Assembly (NCBI GenBank): GCA_902557735.1
Contig: CACEBC010000016.1
Location: 1-44,986 of the forward strand
DNA length: 44,986 nt
Direction: 5' to 3'
Source: Porticoccaceae bacterium
GTDB taxonomy: Bacteria > Pseudomonadota > Gammaproteobacteria > Pseudomonadales > Porticoccaceae
Position 1 is the stretch's first letter. Each line of letters begins with the position of its first letter. This document shows positions 17,299 to 25,811 of the stretch, one piece after another. The notes under the pieces are model-generated. The model was not told the DNA's origin. It did no database searches and worked only from the letters and a program-made list of their open reading frames with translations. Both the position numbers and the translations under genes were made by a program.

Positions 17299-17315
17299 GT
17301 GCGGTCGATTTTTAT
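17299..17315 (+). promoter_or_regulatory. GTGCGGTC-TTTTTAT motif upstream of the TauE gene
   Basis: GTGCGGTCGATTTTTAT, 27 bases after the EamA stop and 196 bases before the preferred TauE start. It shares 15 of 17 positions with the motif at 12297 and its first eight bases with 6126-6133. A shared regulator site is one reading; function is unproven. Confidence 0.3.
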
Positions 17316-17354
17316 AAAACTGTGCTCCTTCTCCACCCTTTAAATAAATTTAGA

Positions 17355-17391
17355 ATATATATTCTTTTTGAAAATTAAAAAGAATATATAT
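17355..17391. repeat. Perfect 15-bp AT-rich inverted repeat
   Basis: ATATATATTCTTTTT at 17355-17369 is the exact reverse complement of AAAAAGAATATATAT at 17377-17391, separated by a 7-base loop. There is no terminal T-run or GC core, so it is not an ordinary terminator. It lies between the EamA and TauE genes, 104 bases before the preferred TauE start, where an operator or a transcript-protecting hairpin would make sense. Confidence 0.7.
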
Positions 17392-17494
17392 ATCTCTTAA
17401 TTGTATAATTAGACGCTTAATAAATTACCCAATAGAGAAGATCATCGTCATTAGACTCTGCTCGATGGGCTGTAGATGTAGAGAATGCAAAAAT

Positions 17495-18319
17495 ATGGAA
17501 TTGTTTCTGGAATGGTTTCCATTATTGATCCTGTTGGTTACTGCTGGAGCTCTGGGCGGTGGTCTGGCAGGTATGTTGGGAGTTGGAGGCGGTATAATAT
17601 ATGTGCCTGCCCTAGATCTTGTGTTTTCACTCGTTGGTATGGAACCCGAGATAAGCATGCATAGCGCTGTTGCAACCTCTCTCGCCATTATCGTTCCGAC
17701 ATCAATATCCTCTTCCCTAGCGCATCATAAAAGAGATTGTGTGGAACTGGATATGGTCAGATTATGGGGCCCAACAATCCTCCTAGGCTCTATTATAGGG
17801 GTGGCAGTAGCAAGCCAGCTCAAAGGTACGATTTTGTCTTTGGGGTTTGGAGTAATGACATTGCTCGTTGCAATGAACATGTTATTGCCGAACAGACAGA
17901 TTAACTTCTTTAGGCGGTATCGCGTTCCATCCTTGGGGTTCGCCGTGCCTTTTGGGCTTGGTGGTTTGTCAAGCATGCTTGGCGTTGGCGGAGGAACGTT
18001 CAGCGTGCCAATCCTGACCATGTTGAATCGGCCGATGCATCGCGCGGTCGGCACAGCGGCGGCGTTTGGTTTGCTAATTAGTCTGCCCGGAGCAATATCT
18101 TTTATTGTATCCGGTTGGAGCGATAGTCGATTGCCTATTGCGAGTTGGGGTTATGTAAATCTTATAGCTATGACCATCATAGCGCCGGTGACCGTGCTCG
18201 CCGCTCCAATGGGAGCAGGGGTGGCTCATAGGCTCGGGCAACGCCAACTTCGGTTTGTATTTGGTTTCTTTCTGCTCGTGATTTCAATTCGAATGTTTTT
18301 AAAAATATTCCTTAGCTAA
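17495..18319 (+). CDS. TauE/SafE family (DUF81) sulfite exporter-like permease
   Basis: Inner-membrane permease of the TauE/SafE family, which exports sulfite, sulfoacetate or other small organic anions. The duplicated family signature is plain: AGMLGVGGGIIYVPAL in the first half and SSMLGVGGGTFSVPIL in the second, each in a re-entrant glycine-rich loop. About eight hydrophobic segments are present. The frame opens at ATG 17465, but ATG 17495 places helix 1 close to the N-terminus and is preferred. No sulfur-oxidation or taurine genes are nearby, so the substrate is open. Confidence 0.9.
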   Translation: MELFLEWFPLLILLVTAGALGGGLAGMLGVGGGIIYVPALDLVFSLVGMEPEISMHSAVATSLAIIVPTSISSSLAHHKRDCVELDMVRLWGPTILLGSIIGVAVASQLKGTILSLGFGVMTLLVAMNMLLPNRQINFFRRYRVPSLGFAVPFGLGGLSSMLGVGGGTFSVPILTMLNRPMHRAVGTAAAFGLLISLPGAISFIVSGWSDSRLPIASWGYVNLIAMTIIAPVTVLAAPMGAGVAHRLGQRQLRFVFGFFLLVISIRMFLKIFLS

Positions 18320-18764
18320 GTCGATTTATGAAATTTTTTAAAGCCTTTTCTAAAAATGTATTGTTTTGAACGAAATATTTGAATAGTGATTGTAACTGAT
18401 CGCATAATAGAGGTTCGTTCGGAGTCATGACCTTAACATTGTGACGGGCAATTGCACTAGTAATTATAGATCCTAGAAATAGCGGCATGTGCAATGAACA
18501 GTGGTAATTATAGACGCAAAGTCAGGCAAAAGCCGGCATAAAACTGGCTAGCGTAGCGTGATCGTGCATGGTTGTAGCCGTCGGAGTATGGGTCTGATAT
18601 TTGAAAAGTGTCTTTGACAATCGGAAACGCAAAAGCACAAGTATTAACCGCTAATTGTGTTTGAACTGGTTGGGAGAATTTTAAAATTAATTTCACGCTA
18701 TTTCGAGTCAGTGTTCAGACCACTCCGGTAAAGTATGATTAATAGGGATACCCAAGGAATCAAA
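18320..18764. other. Gene-free spacer with a short direct repeat
   Basis: No supported gene in these 445 bases. An 11-base direct repeat, GTAATTATAGA, occurs at 18460-18470 and 18504-18514, exactly 44 bases apart, about four helical turns. A 62-codon minus-strand frame here (18508-18696) starts with GTG, has no ribosome binding site and resembles nothing, so I do not call it. AAGGA at 18753-18757 is the ribosome binding site of the next gene. Confidence 0.5.
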
Positions 18765-19229
18765 ATGATAAGAATATCACTTTTTTTGGTCATTTTTGTA
18801 GCTGCAGTGGATTCTCATGCCGATGCGGATTTAAGACAGGAGGCAGAGAAGTTGCTCTCAAAGATGGACGTTAACATCAGAGTAGCATTGCAGCAGTCTA
18901 GCAATCAAATGCTGGAGATGCAGATGAATCAGAGCCCATCTCTTGCGCCCTATAAAGACGTCATGACTAAGTTCTTCGAAAGATACATGAGCTATGAAAG
19001 TTTGAAGCCAGAAATGGTTCGCATGTACACAGAAGCGTACACGTTGGGGGAATTAAAAGAAATAAATGCCTTTTACTCGTCAAAAGTAGGGAAGAAAACC
19101 CTCGAATTGATGCCGAGACTGGTTGCTCGAAGCGGACAAATCGCGGCGGCAAAAGTTGAGGATAACTTGGACGAGCTGAGAACTATGATAAAGGCTGAAA
19201 CACTGCGGTTGCAAAAATTGTCACAGTGA
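18765..19229 (+). CDS. DUF2059 domain-containing periplasmic protein
   Basis: Small exported protein of unknown function. The ATG at 18765 follows AAGGA by seven bases and starts a signal peptide (RISLFLVIFVAAVDSHA) with a likely cleavage after SHA; an ATG at 18735 is upstream but poorly placed. The mature part is helical and carries the DUF2059 pattern, with YTLGELKEINAFYSSKVGKK as the core. Members are widespread in proteobacteria as periplasmic proteins. The stop overlaps a small GTG-started frame encoding a single membrane segment (19226-19339). Confidence 0.82.
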   Translation: MIRISLFLVIFVAAVDSHADADLRQEAEKLLSKMDVNIRVALQQSSNQMLEMQMNQSPSLAPYKDVMTKFFERYMSYESLKPEMVRMYTEAYTLGELKEINAFYSSKVGKKTLELMPRLVARSGQIAAAKVEDNLDELRTMIKAETLRLQKLSQ

Positions 19230-19339
19230 GATTTCTTGAAACTAGCGTTGGATTGGTCAATATTTTTGGCCTACTCGTAATTGTTGTGATCGCGTTTATG
19301 TGTTGCACGCTCTCAAATTATTTGCCAAGTGAATACTGA
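19226..19339 (+). CDS. Possible small single-span membrane protein
   Basis: A 37-residue frame starts at a GTG whose last two bases are part of the DUF2059 stop (GTGA overlap), the arrangement of translationally coupled genes. The product has one hydrophobic span, VGLVNIFGLLVIVVIAFMCC, flanked by a short N-terminus with one arginine and an acidic C-terminus. Nothing in it is recognisable. It is below usual annotation cut-offs, and the hydrophobic stretch could be chance, but the coupling and membrane topology make it a fair small-protein candidate. Confidence 0.35.
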   Translation: MRFLETSVGLVNIFGLLVIVVIAFMCCTLSNYLPSEY

Positions 19340-19498
19340 GGGAAGAAAAATACCTGCTTTGTGCTATGGAACGAGCAGAGGGGAAATAGAATGTTATTAA
19401 TAACATCACTAGAGCCAAAAAATCATCGGCACACTAGGATCTTGAAGGTTTATTGATAAGAAATTCATACTAAACTGTTCTGACTATCGGAGATAGCT

Positions 19499-20926
19499 AT
19501 GCGAAAATTTGATAAGTTTTACATTGATGGACAATGGGTAGATCCAGTTGCTCCAAATGATTTTAATGTCTATAACCCCGCCACAGCGGATGTGTGCGCA
19601 ACGATATCGCTTGGTTCATCAAAGGACGTGGATATTGCAGTTTCGGCTGCGAGACATGCATTCCGGAGTTTTAGCCGAACGGATCGGAGCGAGCGGATAG
19701 AGTTGCTAGAGTCCTGCGTGGCTGCCTATAAGAAAAATTATGCCACTATGGCTGAGTGCATTCGCGAGGAGATGGGCGCTCCGCAGTCTCTTGCCAGCGG
19801 CACGCAAGCTTATTTGGGTCAAGTCCATTTAGAAGAGGCAATCAAGATCCTCAGAGATTTCAAATTTGAAGAGGAGTGCGGCACAACACGAATTTTTAAA
19901 GAGCCAATAGGCGTCTGTGGCATGATCACTCCTTGGAATTGGCCAGCTAATCAGATTGCCTGTAAGGTGGCGCCAGCTTTGGCGGTTGGTTGTACTATGA
20001 TTTTGAAGCCAAGTGAAGTAGCTCCTCTGTCAGGGTATATCTTCGCCGAGATTATGCATGAGGCCGGCGTGCCAGCGGGTGTATTTAACTTGATCAACGG
20101 AGATGGAATGGGTGTCGGTACCGCGTTATCCAAACATCCAGATGTTGAACTGGTTTCATTTACTGGGTCGACGCGAGCAGGATCGCTCGTGTCTCAGAAT
20201 GCGGCTCCGACGGTAAAGCGCGTCACGCTAGAACTGGGGGGAAAATCACCAAACATTATTTTAGATGATGCTGATCTCGAAGACGCCGTAACTCGCGGCA
20301 TCGGACAAATGTATCTCAACACCGGCCAGTCATGCAATGCGCCCTCGAGGATGTTGGTGCCCGAGAATAAATTGTCTGAAGCGGAAGAAATTGCCAAAAG
20401 GGTAACCGAGGCCGTGCAAGTTGGGGATCCTCAGGATGAAAACACCACAATGGGGCCTGCCGTATCTGACGTTCAATTTAATAAGATTCAAGGGCTTATC
20501 GAAAAAGGAATACAAGAAGGAGCTAAACTGGTTATAGGAGGGCTCGGTCGTCCAGAAGGTCTCAAAACTGGCTATTATGTTCGTCCCACTGTTTTTTCCG
20601 AGGCTAACAATAAGATGACTATAGCTCGGGAGGAAATATTTGGTCCAGTGCTCACCATGATTCCATACAAAACGGAGGAAGAGGCGATTGATATCGCAAA
20701 CGACACCGCATATGGTTTAGCGGGCTATGTTCAAAGCGGAGATATAAACCATGCTCGTGACGTTGCTTCGAAGATCCGCGCGGGTAATGTCGATATTAAT
20801 GGGGCGTTTTGCGGATTTAATGCTCCATTTGGGGGATACAAACAGTCTGGGAACGGCAGAGAGTGGGGCGGTCATGGCTTCGAGGAATATCTGGAAGTCA
20901 AAGCAGTTGGAGGTTATGACGCATAA
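19499..20926 (+). CDS. NAD(P)-dependent aldehyde dehydrogenase family protein
   Basis: Oxidises an aldehyde to the carboxylic acid with NAD(P)+. The ALDH fold is complete at 475 residues: ITPWNWP cofactor loop, KPSEVAPLS, FTGSTRAG, general base Glu245 in LELGGKSP, nucleophile Cys279 in NTGQSCNAPSR, and EEIFGPV. Cys279 is followed by NAPSR, the arrangement of a broad bacterial group whose substrates are mostly unassigned. A GGAG sits nine bases before the ATG. Transcription converges on the decayed quinoprotein dehydrogenase, the class of enzyme that makes aldehydes from alcohols; a past functional link is possible but not shown. Confidence 0.93.
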   Translation: MRKFDKFYIDGQWVDPVAPNDFNVYNPATADVCATISLGSSKDVDIAVSAARHAFRSFSRTDRSERIELLESCVAAYKKNYATMAECIREEMGAPQSLASGTQAYLGQVHLEEAIKILRDFKFEEECGTTRIFKEPIGVCGMITPWNWPANQIACKVAPALAVGCTMILKPSEVAPLSGYIFAEIMHEAGVPAGVFNLINGDGMGVGTALSKHPDVELVSFTGSTRAGSLVSQNAAPTVKRVTLELGGKSPNIILDDADLEDAVTRGIGQMYLNTGQSCNAPSRMLVPENKLSEAEEIAKRVTEAVQVGDPQDENTTMGPAVSDVQFNKIQGLIEKGIQEGAKLVIGGLGRPEGLKTGYYVRPTVFSEANNKMTIAREEIFGPVLTMIPYKTEEEAIDIANDTAYGLAGYVQSGDINHARDVASKIRAGNVDINGAFCGFNAPFGGYKQSGNGREWGGHGFEEYLEVKAVGGYDA

Positions 20927-20955
20927 CTAAACTAACAAGGGGCTGCATTGACACC

Positions 20956-20976
20956 AACTCTGATACATTCAGAGTT
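20956..20976. terminator. Hairpin between convergent genes
   Basis: Perfect 8-bp inverted repeat AACTCTGA/TCAGAGTT with a 5-base loop, 29 bases after the aldehyde dehydrogenase stop and just beyond the minus-strand quinoprotein remnant. A bidirectional terminator fits the position, though a T-run is lacking on both strands. Confidence 0.4.
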
Positions 20977-20980
20977 TAGC

Positions 20981-21514
20981 TTATCGAGTGTTTTCGCTGG
21001 CGGTCTCGGCATCAACTGAATTTGCAACACCGCTTAAATGATGTATAAGTGCGCTTAACTGATCGTCTGAAATGTCAGGGAAAGCGGGCAATCCCAGGTC
21101 GGTTCGACCACCATCCCTGACGACGGCGGCTAGACCGGACTTCATTTTAAACAACGTCAGTTGCGATGCCGGCAGATAGGGTGCACACCGCCGGGAGCGT
21201 CGTATCCATGACATTGCCAACATCCCTTTTGTTGATATATGCTCGCGCCCGCTTCTCGTATCAACTGCTGGAATGATATTCATTGTTCCAACGAAGTATA
21301 GTACGCCGTCTGAAACAAGAGGTTTGGCCGACAGCCCGACATCATTTGGGAGATTTAAATACCATTCGACCCCAATTTGAGACACAGTTTTAAGATTGAC
21401 CTGGTCTAGAGGGCTAAAACGCTGCTCACTGTGTTTTCGGCCATAAGCTAGCCAATCGTAGGTGTTTGTATTATCAAAAAACTCTTTATCGGTAACTAGC
21501 GGAAGCGCTTTTAA
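20981..21514 (-). pseudogene. Decayed PQQ-dependent (quinoprotein) alcohol dehydrogenase with cytochrome c tail
   Basis: Reading on the minus strand from an open frame with no start or signal peptide, the N-terminal part is typical of quinoprotein alcohol dehydrogenases: YDWLAYGRKHSEQRFSPLDQ, then GVEWYLNLPNDVG and LYFVGTMN. After about 95 residues the PQQ propeller breaks off and the sequence jumps to the C-terminal cytochrome c domain. The haem-binding CWQCH is present at 21208-21222 but in a shifted frame, and the domain ends with DGGRTDLGLPAFPDISDDQL in the original frame. About 400 residues of propeller are therefore deleted and the rest is frameshifted. The 5' end was probably lost as well, since a TAA precedes the frame. 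Confidence 0.8.
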
Positions 21515-21658
21515 TTAAGGTGCAAATACTCTGAGCACAAAGACGAAAGATCAGGCCAAGTGTGAGTGTGGAATAAATTGCTGATTCATCTATGTAGATC
21601 CTCAAATGCCTGATATCAGCATGAATGTAAGTGGTAAGGAAAATTCGACATCCTCTCG

Positions 21659-22147
21659 TCATCGCCCGATGAATTTGGGGTCAAGATGTTTCTCTGGCCA
21701 CAGGAAGTGAATACTAGAGCGTTTGATCTTCCACGTATGCCCTCTTTTAATATAATCTTCATCGTAAACTGCAAACCATATAAAGGGATTTTCATCAGGC
21801 TTTTTGTCAGTAACGATGTCTAAAAGATAAATTTGCCCCTGGGCGCTGTTTGGACCAGTAATCTTAACCTGATGACCCGTGTTAGCATGCATTGACCAGA
21901 AAGCATCGTTCAGAGTATCTTTAAAAACGGCATTAAAATTTTCAATAATTTGATTTTTTCCAGTCCAAACGCCATAGGGACCAAATTCGCACAATGCCTC
22001 CTCATCAAAGAGGTCATAAAAAGCCGGGAGCTGACGACTGTCCATTAGGTATGAATACTGCATCCGTAGTGTCTTAATTTTCTCTATTTCTAATAGATTT
22101 CTTACTTCCGCTAACTCTTGTTGATTTAATTGATTAAGATCAGTCAT
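21659..22147 (-). CDS. Nuclear transport factor 2 family (SnoaL-like) protein
   Basis: Small cone-shaped alpha+beta barrel protein of the NTF2/SnoaL_4 group. The opening helix (EIEKIKTLRMQYSYLMDSRQL), the FYDLFDEEALCEFG strand and the GHTWKIKRSSI strand near the end match the family. These proteins include dehydratases, isomerases and ring-hydroxylating oxygenase small subunits, as well as many of unknown role. AGGGGA lies eight bases before the ATG on the minus strand. It is 55 bases after argG on the same strand and could be read through from it, but no arginine role is implied. Confidence 0.8.
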   Translation of the reverse strand: MTDLNQLNQQELAEVRNLLEIEKIKTLRMQYSYLMDSRQLPAFYDLFDEEALCEFGPYGVWTGKNQIIENFNAVFKDTLNDAFWSMHANTGHQVKITGPNSAQGQIYLLDIVTDKKPDENPFIWFAVYDEDYIKRGHTWKIKRSSIHFLWPEKHLDPKFIGR

Positions 22148-22202
22148 ATCTGAGTTCCCCTACTGTCGTTTTTAAACCTATAGCAGCTAAAGCAATTGAT
22201 AT

Positions 22203-23420
22203 TTAGAATTTGCGCCCTCTGAACGATGCAGTTCTTAACCGTAACGCGTTAAGCTTGATGAATCCCTCGGCATCTGATTGATTATAAGCGCCTTCATCTT
22301 CCTCAAAGGTTGCAATGTTCGCATCGAATAGGCTATCGCTGTCAGATCTCCTGCCGACAACACTTACGCTACCTTTATATAACTTAAGTCTGACTTCACC
22401 GTTAACCACCGATTGCGTCGCATCTATTGCCGTTTGCAAGACCTGCCGTTCTGGTGCCCACCAGTAACCGTTGTAGATAAGCTCTGCGTAGCGTGGCATC
22501 AATTGGTCTTTTAAATGCGCGACTTCTCTGTCAAGTGTGAGCGACTCAATAGCTCTATGTGCTTTTAGCATGAGGGTACCAGCAGGCGTCTCATAACAGC
22601 CTCTCGATTTCATGCCAACATACCTGTTCTCGACGATATCTGTCCGACCAATACCATTCCTGCCAGCGATGATGTTTAGTTTCTCGATCACGCCCGCCGG
22701 TGACAAGGGCGCAGTATCTACTGCTGTTATGTCGCCTGACGTATAAGTTAAAGTGAGGTAAGTGGGTGTATCTGGAGCACTTTCCGGTGACGTTGTCCAG
22801 CGCCACATTGCTTCGTCAGGTTCCTCCCATGGATCTTCGAGGTTTCCTCCCTCGTAGGATATGTGCAGCAAGTTTGCATCCATAGAGTAGGGAGATTTGC
22901 TGCCTCTCTTCATTCCCACTGGAATGTCGTGGGCTTTGCAATAGTTCATGAGTTTAACGCGCGAATCAAGTTCCCATTCACGCCAAGGAGCGATAATCCT
23001 GATATCAGGTTTAAGTGCATATGCGCCGAGCTCGAAGCGCACTTGATCATTTCCTTTGCCGGTAGCACCATGTGAGATGGCGTCTGCGCCAGTTTGCTTG
23101 GCAATCTCGATTAATCGCTTCGCGATCAATGGTCGGGCAATAGAGGTGCCCAGGAGATACTCACCTTCATAAACTGTATTTGCCCGAAACATAGGAAATA
23201 CAAAATCTTGCGCATATTCCTCTCGGAGATCTTCGATGAAAATCTCTCGAACTCCCAATGATTCAGCCTTTGCACGGGCAGGTTCCACCTCTTCGCCCTG
23301 ACCGATATCAGCGGTGAATGTTACCACCTCACAACCATAATTTTCTTGGAGCCACCTAACAATGACAGATGTATCCAAGCCTCCAGAGTAAGCTAAGACA
23401 ATTTTTTTAAGTCGGGCCAC
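22203..23420 (-). CDS. argG: Argininosuccinate synthase
   Basis: Condenses citrulline and aspartate with ATP to argininosuccinate, the seventh step of arginine synthesis, in the cytosol. The N-terminal ATP-pyrophosphatase P-loop [12 protein letters not shown] is intact, followed by the citrulline and aspartate segments [18 protein letters not shown] and [13 protein letters not shown]. Length of 405 residues is standard. The start is a GTG at 23420, with AAGGA about ten bases upstream on the minus strand; no ATG fits better. No other arg genes are in the window. Confidence 0.97.
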   Translation of the reverse strand: MARLKKIVLAYSGGLDTSVIVRWLQENYGCEVVTFTADIGQGEEVEPARAKAESLGVREIFIEDLREEYAQDFVFPMFRANTVYEGEYLLGTSIARPLIAKRLIEIAKQTGADAISHGATGKGNDQVRFELGAYALKPDIRIIAPWREWELDSRVKLMNYCKAHDIPVGMKRGSKSPYSMDANLLHISYEGGNLEDPWEEPDEAMWRWTTSPESAPDTPTYLTLTYTSGDITAVDTAPLSPAGVIEKLNIIAGRNGIGRTDIVENRYVGMKSRGCYETPAGTLMLKAHRAIESLTLDREVAHLKDQLMPRYAELIYNGYWWAPERQVLQTAIDATQSVVNGEVRLKLYKGSVSVVGRRSDSDSLFDANIATFEEDEGAYNQSDAEGFIKLNALRLRTASFRGRKF

Positions 23421-23549
23421 TTGAAGATGTTCCTTATTAGTTAATTAAACGCTTGATCTTACCCTAAACCCAGTGGGGATTCACGGAACTTGATTTTTCT
23501 TAGTCGGTAGGCATATTATCCAGACCAGTCACTCCGGTTTGGCAGATAA

Positions 23550-24383
23550 CTATTGGAGGTTCGAATCGGCTTGGTCCAAAGTATAGTGAGCAATCACCCA
23601 TCTGGCTTGAGTTTTGAATGGAAGCATCTTGCGCAGCAGCTGACCGACTCGCCGAGATGAACTCAGAGTATTACTTGGCAGTTCTTCTTCTTTTTTGGCA
23701 TCATGCTTAACTTGTTTTGATGTAAAGCCGCAATGCGGGCAGACGGCATTCGGCGGTAACGGTGGAGTTCTGAAACCGGCAACCAGTCGTTTTAGCCAAG
23801 ACAGTCCAAAATAAATTTTGACCGTGCCGCACAATTTGGTGTCTTGGAGAAGCGGTTTAACTTTTGAATCGTCAAACAACCGTTGCATAGTGTCACGATC
23901 AAAACTTCGGAGGTGATAACTCCGATTAAAAGCACAAAAGCATTGGGGACAAGATATTAGTTCTGAGCGTATATCTTCTTTGTATGGTACGCTGATCAGA
24001 ACATGTTTTTTTGCGACCCTTGTAATCTCGCGAATGGCTTGCCTATAAATTGCTGTTGGCAGGTGCTCCAAAACCTCAAATGCGCATACCAAATCAAACT
24101 CATTATCCTCGAATGGTAGATCACCAGCTGAGGCTTCATATTTTTCTGATTTTACATAGCTTAAAGCTGACTTGCTTCGGTCTACACCGCAAACTCGACC
24201 GATAGCTGTTGTTCGAAGCATACTATTTACGAAGTGACCGTTTCCACAACCGACATCGAGCAAGGACGTTACTTCTTTTGCTATCAAACTCTTAACTGCA
24301 CTCAATCGCTCAACTTCGTCTGAGGAGTGCTCGAATCCCGATGACCAAATGCGATCATTTTCATAGTATTGTTCATCAGACAT
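23550..24383 (-). CDS. Class I SAM-dependent methyltransferase with a cysteine-rich C-terminal part
   Basis: Methyltransferase of unknown substrate. Motif I is LLDVGCGNGHFV, the acidic strand 2 end is CGVDRS, and GDLPFEDNEFDLVCAFEVLEHL covers motifs II and III. After the catalytic domain there are two cysteine pairs, CPQCFC and later CPHCGF, suggestive of a structural zinc site. The ATG at 24383 has AGGA eight bases upstream and gives the N-terminus MSDEQYYENDRIW, common in this group; the frame remains open to 24455. The type often occurs near polysaccharide or cell-envelope genes. It lies 129 bases upstream of argG on the same strand. Confidence 0.82.
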   Translation of the reverse strand: MSDEQYYENDRIWSSGFEHSSDEVERLSAVKSLIAKEVTSLLDVGCGNGHFVNSMLRTTAIGRVCGVDRSKSALSYVKSEKYEASAGDLPFEDNEFDLVCAFEVLEHLPTAIYRQAIREITRVAKKHVLISVPYKEDIRSELISCPQCFCAFNRSYHLRSFDRDTMQRLFDDSKVKPLLQDTKLCGTVKIYFGLSWLKRLVAGFRTPPLPPNAVCPHCGFTSKQVKHDAKKEEELPSNTLSSSRRVGQLLRKMLPFKTQARWVIAHYTLDQADSNLQ

Positions 24384-24722
24384 TGGGTTGATCCTATCTC
24401 GTTGGTACCAAGCAAGTTGAGGCTCGTATCTCTGCATTATAACCGCCTTAACCAAGAATAAGTTTGAATTTTTCCGTCCATCATCATGAAGAATTATCGA
24501 AAAATGGATTGGCTTTATGTAACGAGGGGATGACTTTTTGTGATATCGTTGAAGAGTTTCTAAATTTGCGTATTTAAGCAGTTTAATACCAACAGGACTT
24601 TAGAAAAAATACAACAAAGTTCCCTGAAGGGAGCAAACTGGGGTTACTATGCAGGAAAATGCATAATCTATAACTATCTTCGGAAATACTCGGGTCCTTA
24701 ACCGTTCTCAAAATGATGAATC
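24384..24722. other. Spacer between divergent genes
   Basis: The 339 bases between the minus-strand methyltransferase and the plus-strand DUF6279 gene should hold both promoters. Part of it (to 24455) is an open N-terminal extension of the methyltransferase frame. I see a tiny hairpin TCCCT-GA-AGGGA at 24621-24632 and no other structure. Confidence 0.45.
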
Positions 24723-25568
24723 ATGAAAAGACGACGAAAGTTTTATCTTTTAATCTCAGTTATTTTCAGTGTTGTTTCTTGTTCGATTGCGGGGTCTTGG
24801 GCATATGAAAGAATAGATAATTATCTGGTAAGTTACTTCAATGAATATGCTAATTTTTCGGAAGAACAGCAATCTGTAATTGAGAAGGTTTCTAAGGACT
24901 ATCAAAATTGGTTTGCCAAAAACGAACTGCCCAAAATTAAAATAATGCTTCTTCAAATGAAATACATCAACCGCGAAAATTCTAAAGAATTTACCATGCA
25001 ATTTTATGATTATGTGAGCGATTTATTGACGAAGACGGGTGTGTTTTTCGAGACTCCGTTCGTTGAATTTTCGGACACCCTAAGTCAAAAGCAACTAATT
25101 GAGATTGAAAAGTACTTGGCAGCCAAACATAGTGATTGGGCAAGTCAAATAGCCGAGGATTCGGGGAGTTACTCGGATCTAGTATTGAAGAGATATATTG
25201 CCGGCTTTAAACGGATCAAAATGAAGCTGACAGATAGCCAGATAAAAACAGTTGTTGCGCGTGCCAGCGCAATGGATGACTTGAGATTGCAATGGTCGCT
25301 TCATCGGAAAGAATGGACAGCGCAGCTTCTGGTGTTGCTTTCCGAAAGAAGTGATCCGCTGTATGAGATGGCATTGATTTCTCACTTGAAACAAATCAGC
25401 AGCATTGGGGATAGCGAGTTTAAGTCTAAATTAAAAAAAAATCGTGAGATAACTATCGAAACAATTTCAAATATTTTTGAAGAGGCCTCTGAATCGCAAC
25501 TCGACAGTTTTAGAGAACGATTAGATGTTTTTATTGCCTCAATCGACAGGATATTGGCTGCAAGATGA
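24723..25568 (+). CDS. DUF6279 family lipoprotein
   Basis: Outer-membrane or periplasmic lipoprotein of unknown function. A signal peptide with lipobox VVSC ends at Cys20, followed by a mainly helical mature part. The pattern AYERIDNYLVSYFNEYANFSEEQ, then a tryptophan-containing helix (YQNWFAKNELPKIKIML), is what I recognise as the DUF6279 family, common in gammaproteobacteria. The 281 residues are the usual length. It starts divergently from the methyltransferase and is followed by another lipoprotein gene after about 240 bases. Confidence 0.78.
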   Translation: MKRRRKFYLLISVIFSVVSCSIAGSWAYERIDNYLVSYFNEYANFSEEQQSVIEKVSKDYQNWFAKNELPKIKIMLLQMKYINRENSKEFTMQFYDYVSDLLTKTGVFFETPFVEFSDTLSQKQLIEIEKYLAAKHSDWASQIAEDSGSYSDLVLKRYIAGFKRIKMKLTDSQIKTVVARASAMDDLRLQWSLHRKEWTAQLLVLLSERSDPLYEMALISHLKQISSIGDSEFKSKLKKNREITIETISNIFEEASESQLDSFRERLDVFIASIDRILAAR

Positions 25569-25811
25569 GGCCGAAGTTAGGTCATATGAATGGAATCAGC
25601 GAACTCAAAGTCCCTCTTTCGAAAAAAAGCTTGACTCTTATTTAAACAGCGTGCTGATATCATTCAGTATGCGGTATTGGGCCTAACGCCCTCTGAAAGT
25701 GGAGACGTCACCAATAGTTTAGACCTCTAAATTTACATTATATTGGACATCTGGTTGTTTGTTAGGCTAGTCTTCGACGTTTTGTTTTATAAATAAATGG
25801 GAGATCCCCTT

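Noticed and set aside
18508-18696. 62-codon minus-strand frame in the gene-free spacer
   Set aside because: GTG start without a ribosome binding site, no recognisable motif and no context.
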